Source: Cyclobacteriaceae bacterium
Lineage (GTDB): Bacteria; Bacteroidota; Bacteroidia; Cytophagales; Cyclobacteriaceae
Assembly: GCA_026129485.1 (NCBI GenBank)
Contig: JAHCHY010000028.1
Span: forward strand, 1 to 33,248
DNA length: 33,248 nucleotides
Reading direction: 5' to 3'
Made by a program: the position numbers and the translations under genes. The notes under the pieces are model-generated. The model worked only from the letters and a program-made list of their open reading frames with translations, was not told where the DNA came from and did not search any database. The first letter of the stretch is position 1. Every line of letters starts with the position of its first letter. This document shows, piece by piece, positions 32,519 through 33,248 of the stretch.

Positions 32519-32540
32519 TTCCCAGCGCCATACCAAACAA
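32510..32540 (-). promoter_or_regulatory. Bacteroidota-type promoter for sdhCAB
   Basis: On the minus strand TTG (32540-32538), 20 bases, then TAATTTTG (32517-32510), a full -7 match. Transcription would start near 32503, giving a leader of about 115 bases before sdhC. Confidence 0.6.
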
Positions 32541-32600
32541 TTGATTGGTTTATTTTGAAAAATTCTAAATAGTTTTGTTTAACTGCTCTTGAGTTAAAAC

Positions 32601-32708
32601 TCAAAGTAAACTGGACAGATATAATATAAGCGATATGGTGGCCAGCATGAATAACAAAAACCACTCCTTACGAATTATGCTCAACAAAGCATTCAGCAAG
32701 CGTTTCAT
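32601..32708 (-). CDS. 35-residue single-pass membrane peptide
   Basis: From ATG 32708 the frame encodes 35 residues: a short amphipathic basic N-terminus (MKRLLNALLSIIRKEW) and a hydrophobic segment of about 19 residues to the end. The charge pattern predicts an N-in membrane peptide. A longer frame to 32801 adds residues of no visible pattern. It lies about 60 bases upstream of the sdh promoter on the same strand. An inverted repeat (32720-32741) sits just before it. I know no family for it; it may be a real small protein or chance. Confidence 0.45.
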   Translation of the reverse strand: MKRLLNALLSIIRKEWFLLFMLATISLILYLSSLL

Positions 32709-32719
32709 TTTACATTTTC

Positions 32720-32741
32720 TTTTGTACTGCTTGGTACAAAA
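32720..32741. repeat. 8 bp inverted repeat upstream of the small membrane peptide
   Basis: TTTTGTAC (32720-32727) and GTACAAAA (32734-32741) are perfect complements around a 6-base loop, 11 bases before the peptide's ATG on the minus strand. It could be an operator or a leader hairpin. Confidence 0.55.
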
Positions 32742-32824
32742 AACCGGCTTCAGATTAAATACATTGAAAATCAATAAGTTAAGACGATTGTAATACGCCA
32801 TTTCTTCTCAAAAACAACACAAAT

Positions 32825-32837
32825 TCCCACTGTGGGA
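32825..32837. repeat. 13 bp palindrome TCCCAC-T-GTGGGA
   Basis: A 6 bp perfect palindrome with one central base lies in the gap between the small peptide and the right-edge exonuclease gene, just upstream of that gene's putative promoter. It may be a protein-binding site; nothing more can be said. Confidence 0.4.
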
Positions 32838-32841
32838 TAAA

Positions 32842-32872
32842 TTGGTCAAAAGGTCAAATCGGGCTAATTTTA
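32842..32872 (+). promoter_or_regulatory. Possible promoter for the right-edge exonuclease gene
   Basis: TTG at 32842-32844 and TAATTTTA at 32865-32872 (one mismatch to TAnnTTTG) are 20 bases apart. The box ends 24 bases before ATG 32897. Confidence 0.45.
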
Positions 32873-32896
32873 CATCACCACTACGATTTGATTTAG

Positions 32897-33248
32897 ATGT
32901 ATCTGATTTTCGACACGGAAACCACAGGTATTCCGCATAATAAGACTGCACCCTTAACCGATCTTGATAACTGGCCCCGGCTGGTACAGCTTGCCTGGCA
33001 GCTTCATGACCATACCGGTAAGCTGCTTTCGCGAAACAATTCCATTATTAAGCCTGACGGTTTTGATATCCCGTTCAAGGCGGAACAGGTACACGGCATT
33101 TCAACTCAACGGGCACTTGAAGAAGGTCGCGACCTGGAAGCTGTGCTGGCCGAATTCCGGAAGGACCTGGAGCAAACACGATTATTGATAGGGCACAACA
33201 TTGAGTTCGATATAAATATTATCGGGGCTGAGTTTATCCGAAAGAATC
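32897..33248 (+). CDS. DnaQ-type 3'-5' exonuclease domain, probable N-terminus of DNA polymerase III alpha, cut by right edge
   Basis: ATG 32897 opens a frame that stays open to the window end (117 residues visible). It starts MYLIFDTETTGIP, the ExoI motif of DEDD exonucleases (Asp6, Glu8), continues with WPRLVQLAWQLHD, VHGIS (His66) and has the ExoII motif IGHNIEFDINII (His100, Asp105). From memory, this opening with LTDLDNWPRLVQLAWQLHD is that of Bacteroidota DNA polymerase III alpha proteins, which carry an exonuclease domain before the PHP and polymerase domains. A standalone epsilon-like exonuclease cannot be excluded because the rest is outside the window. Confidence 0.8.
   Translation, partial: MYLIFDTETTGIPHNKTAPLTDLDNWPRLVQLAWQLHDHTGKLLSRNNSIIKPDGFDIPFKAEQVHGISTQRALEEGRDLEAVLAEFRKDLEQTRLLIGHNIEFDINIIGAEFIRKN

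Noticed and set aside
1-33248. CRISPR arrays, tRNA or rRNA genes, insertion sequences, phage genes
   Set aside because: None seen by eye on either strand; no regular spaced repeats and no transposase or integrase frames.

Overview
The window looks like a chromosomal segment of a Bacteroidota bacterium, most likely in the Cytophagia/Cytophagales; I cannot name the genus. The evidence is: a PorX-type response regulator fused to a PglZ domain, LpxC fused to FabZ, Bacteroidota-only families (DUF3822, DUF4296), a diheme SdhC with sdhCAB order, many lipoproteins, few Shine-Dalgarno sequences, and promoters of the Bacteroidota form TTG-N19..21-TAnnTTTG. No rRNA, tRNA, CRISPR array, prophage or insertion sequence was seen. 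Most of the window is housekeeping DNA, tightly packed, with many 4-11 bp gene overlaps.

Layout. 1-693: C-terminal part of a caspase-like (C14) protein, cut by the window edge. 740-3949 (minus): porX, tsaE and an alanine dehydrogenase-like gene in one overlapping operon. 4006-5235: HD-domain phosphohydrolase, followed by a 125 bp perfectly concentric palindromic element. 5418-9351: lipid A block lpxD, lpxC-fabZ, lpxA and a coupled ABC ATPase. 9467-9934: lipoprotein. 9978-12746 (minus): mutS2 and a DUF4296 lipoprotein. 12871-15671: a short Bat-type cluster (DUF58, BatD/DUF4381-like membrane protein, BatA) with no moxR in the window. 15662-17828 (minus): GH3-family enzyme coupled to a LysE-family exporter. 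17879-19937: YggS-type PLP protein, DUF423, DUF1573 and a NUDIX hydrolase.

19993-23572: a single-pass membrane protein with pseudopilin-like and lipoyl-like features, DUF3822, coaD, a second NUDIX protein and pyrE. 23590-25930: MFS sugar porter, CAP-domain protein and DUF3052. 26010-28057 (minus): two LPP20-like lipoproteins ended by a strong terminator. 28207-28916: a lipoprotein, with an orphan antitoxin-like gene running into it from the other strand. 28991-32389 (minus): sdhCAB with a recognisable promoter. 32601-32708: a 35-residue membrane peptide. 32897 to the right edge: the exonuclease N-terminus of what is probably DnaE.

The least explained parts are the 19993-21699 pair (membrane protein plus a possible actin-like-fold DUF3822), the GH3-LysE pair, the orphan antitoxin-like gene with its unusually strong ribosome binding site, the 125 bp palindrome, and the small membrane peptide upstream of sdhCAB. 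No complete new defence or mobile system is visible.
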